A stretch of DNA of 13,628 nucleotides, from the NCBI GenBank assembly GCA_964370675.1, contig CAYJKC010000052.1:1-13628 (forward strand), read 5' to 3'. The notes beneath the pieces are model-generated. The model was not told the DNA's origin, made no database searches, and worked only from the letters and a program-made list of their open reading frames with translations. Below, piece after piece: positions 13,624-13,628 of the stretch. The DNA is from CAYJAD01 sp964370675 (lineage in GTDB: Bacteria; Desulfobacterota; Desulfovibrionia; Desulfovibrionales; Desulfovibrionaceae). Made by a program: the position numbers and the translations under genes. Within the stretch, counting starts at the first letter, position 1; each line of letters opens with the position of its first letter.

Positions 13624-13628
13624 AAAAG

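Noticed and set aside
1..13628. CRISPR array, toxin-antitoxin pair, defence system or prophage
   Set aside because: No regularly spaced repeats, no small paired genes with typical features and no phage or defence domains were found on either strand.

Overview
The window is about 13.6 kb of AT-rich bacterial chromosome. It looks like a Gram-negative, motile, probably anaerobic delta-proteobacterium of the Desulfovibrionaceae type. That placement is an inference from the style of the proteins, above all the long chemoreceptor with a dCache sensor, HAMP, PAS and signalling domain, and from the clear sigma54 and sigma28 promoter signatures. It was not tested by any search. Most genes are ordinary housekeeping genes in alternating orientation, each with its own signals. 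I see no large operon, phage, CRISPR array or defence island.

Layout. Positions 1-268 look like the decayed right end of an ISL3-type insertion sequence, abutting the terminator of a tRNA-Val(UAC) gene (338-413, minus). Then come a fumarylacetoacetate hydrolase (FAH) family protein (minus), a tail-less SlyD-like FKBP prolyl isomerase (plus), the magnesium channel MgtE (minus), quinolinate phosphoribosyltransferase NadC (plus) and an AI-2E/PerM-family membrane protein starting at TTG (minus). A gene-poor stretch of about 400 bp carries a near-perfect sigma54 (-24/-12) promoter. It drives an unrecognised 180-residue protein that also appears to start at TTG. A strong bidirectional terminator separates this from an exported Gly/Ser-rich protein with four cysteines (minus). 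Next are a NimA-like flavin-binding protein (plus) with a textbook sigma70 promoter, an unrecognised helical 164-residue protein (minus), a chemoreceptor preceded by a sigma28-like promoter (plus), and acetyl-CoA synthetase Acs (plus). At the right edge, after the acs terminator, there is an approximately 82-bp element with 11-bp terminal inverted repeats and flanking AAAAG direct repeats, which resembles a small non-autonomous mobile element.

How the genes relate. The chemoreceptor and the sigma54-driven orphan both carry promoter types typical of the flagellar/chemotaxis hierarchy, so the orphan may belong to the motility regulon; this is inference. Acs activates acetate and NadC makes the NAD precursor; they are neighbours without a visible shared circuit. 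The most interesting items are the sigma54-controlled orphan, the MITE-like element at the right edge, the ISL3 remnant beside the tRNA, the exported low-complexity protein, and candidate operators at the NimA-like and acs promoters.
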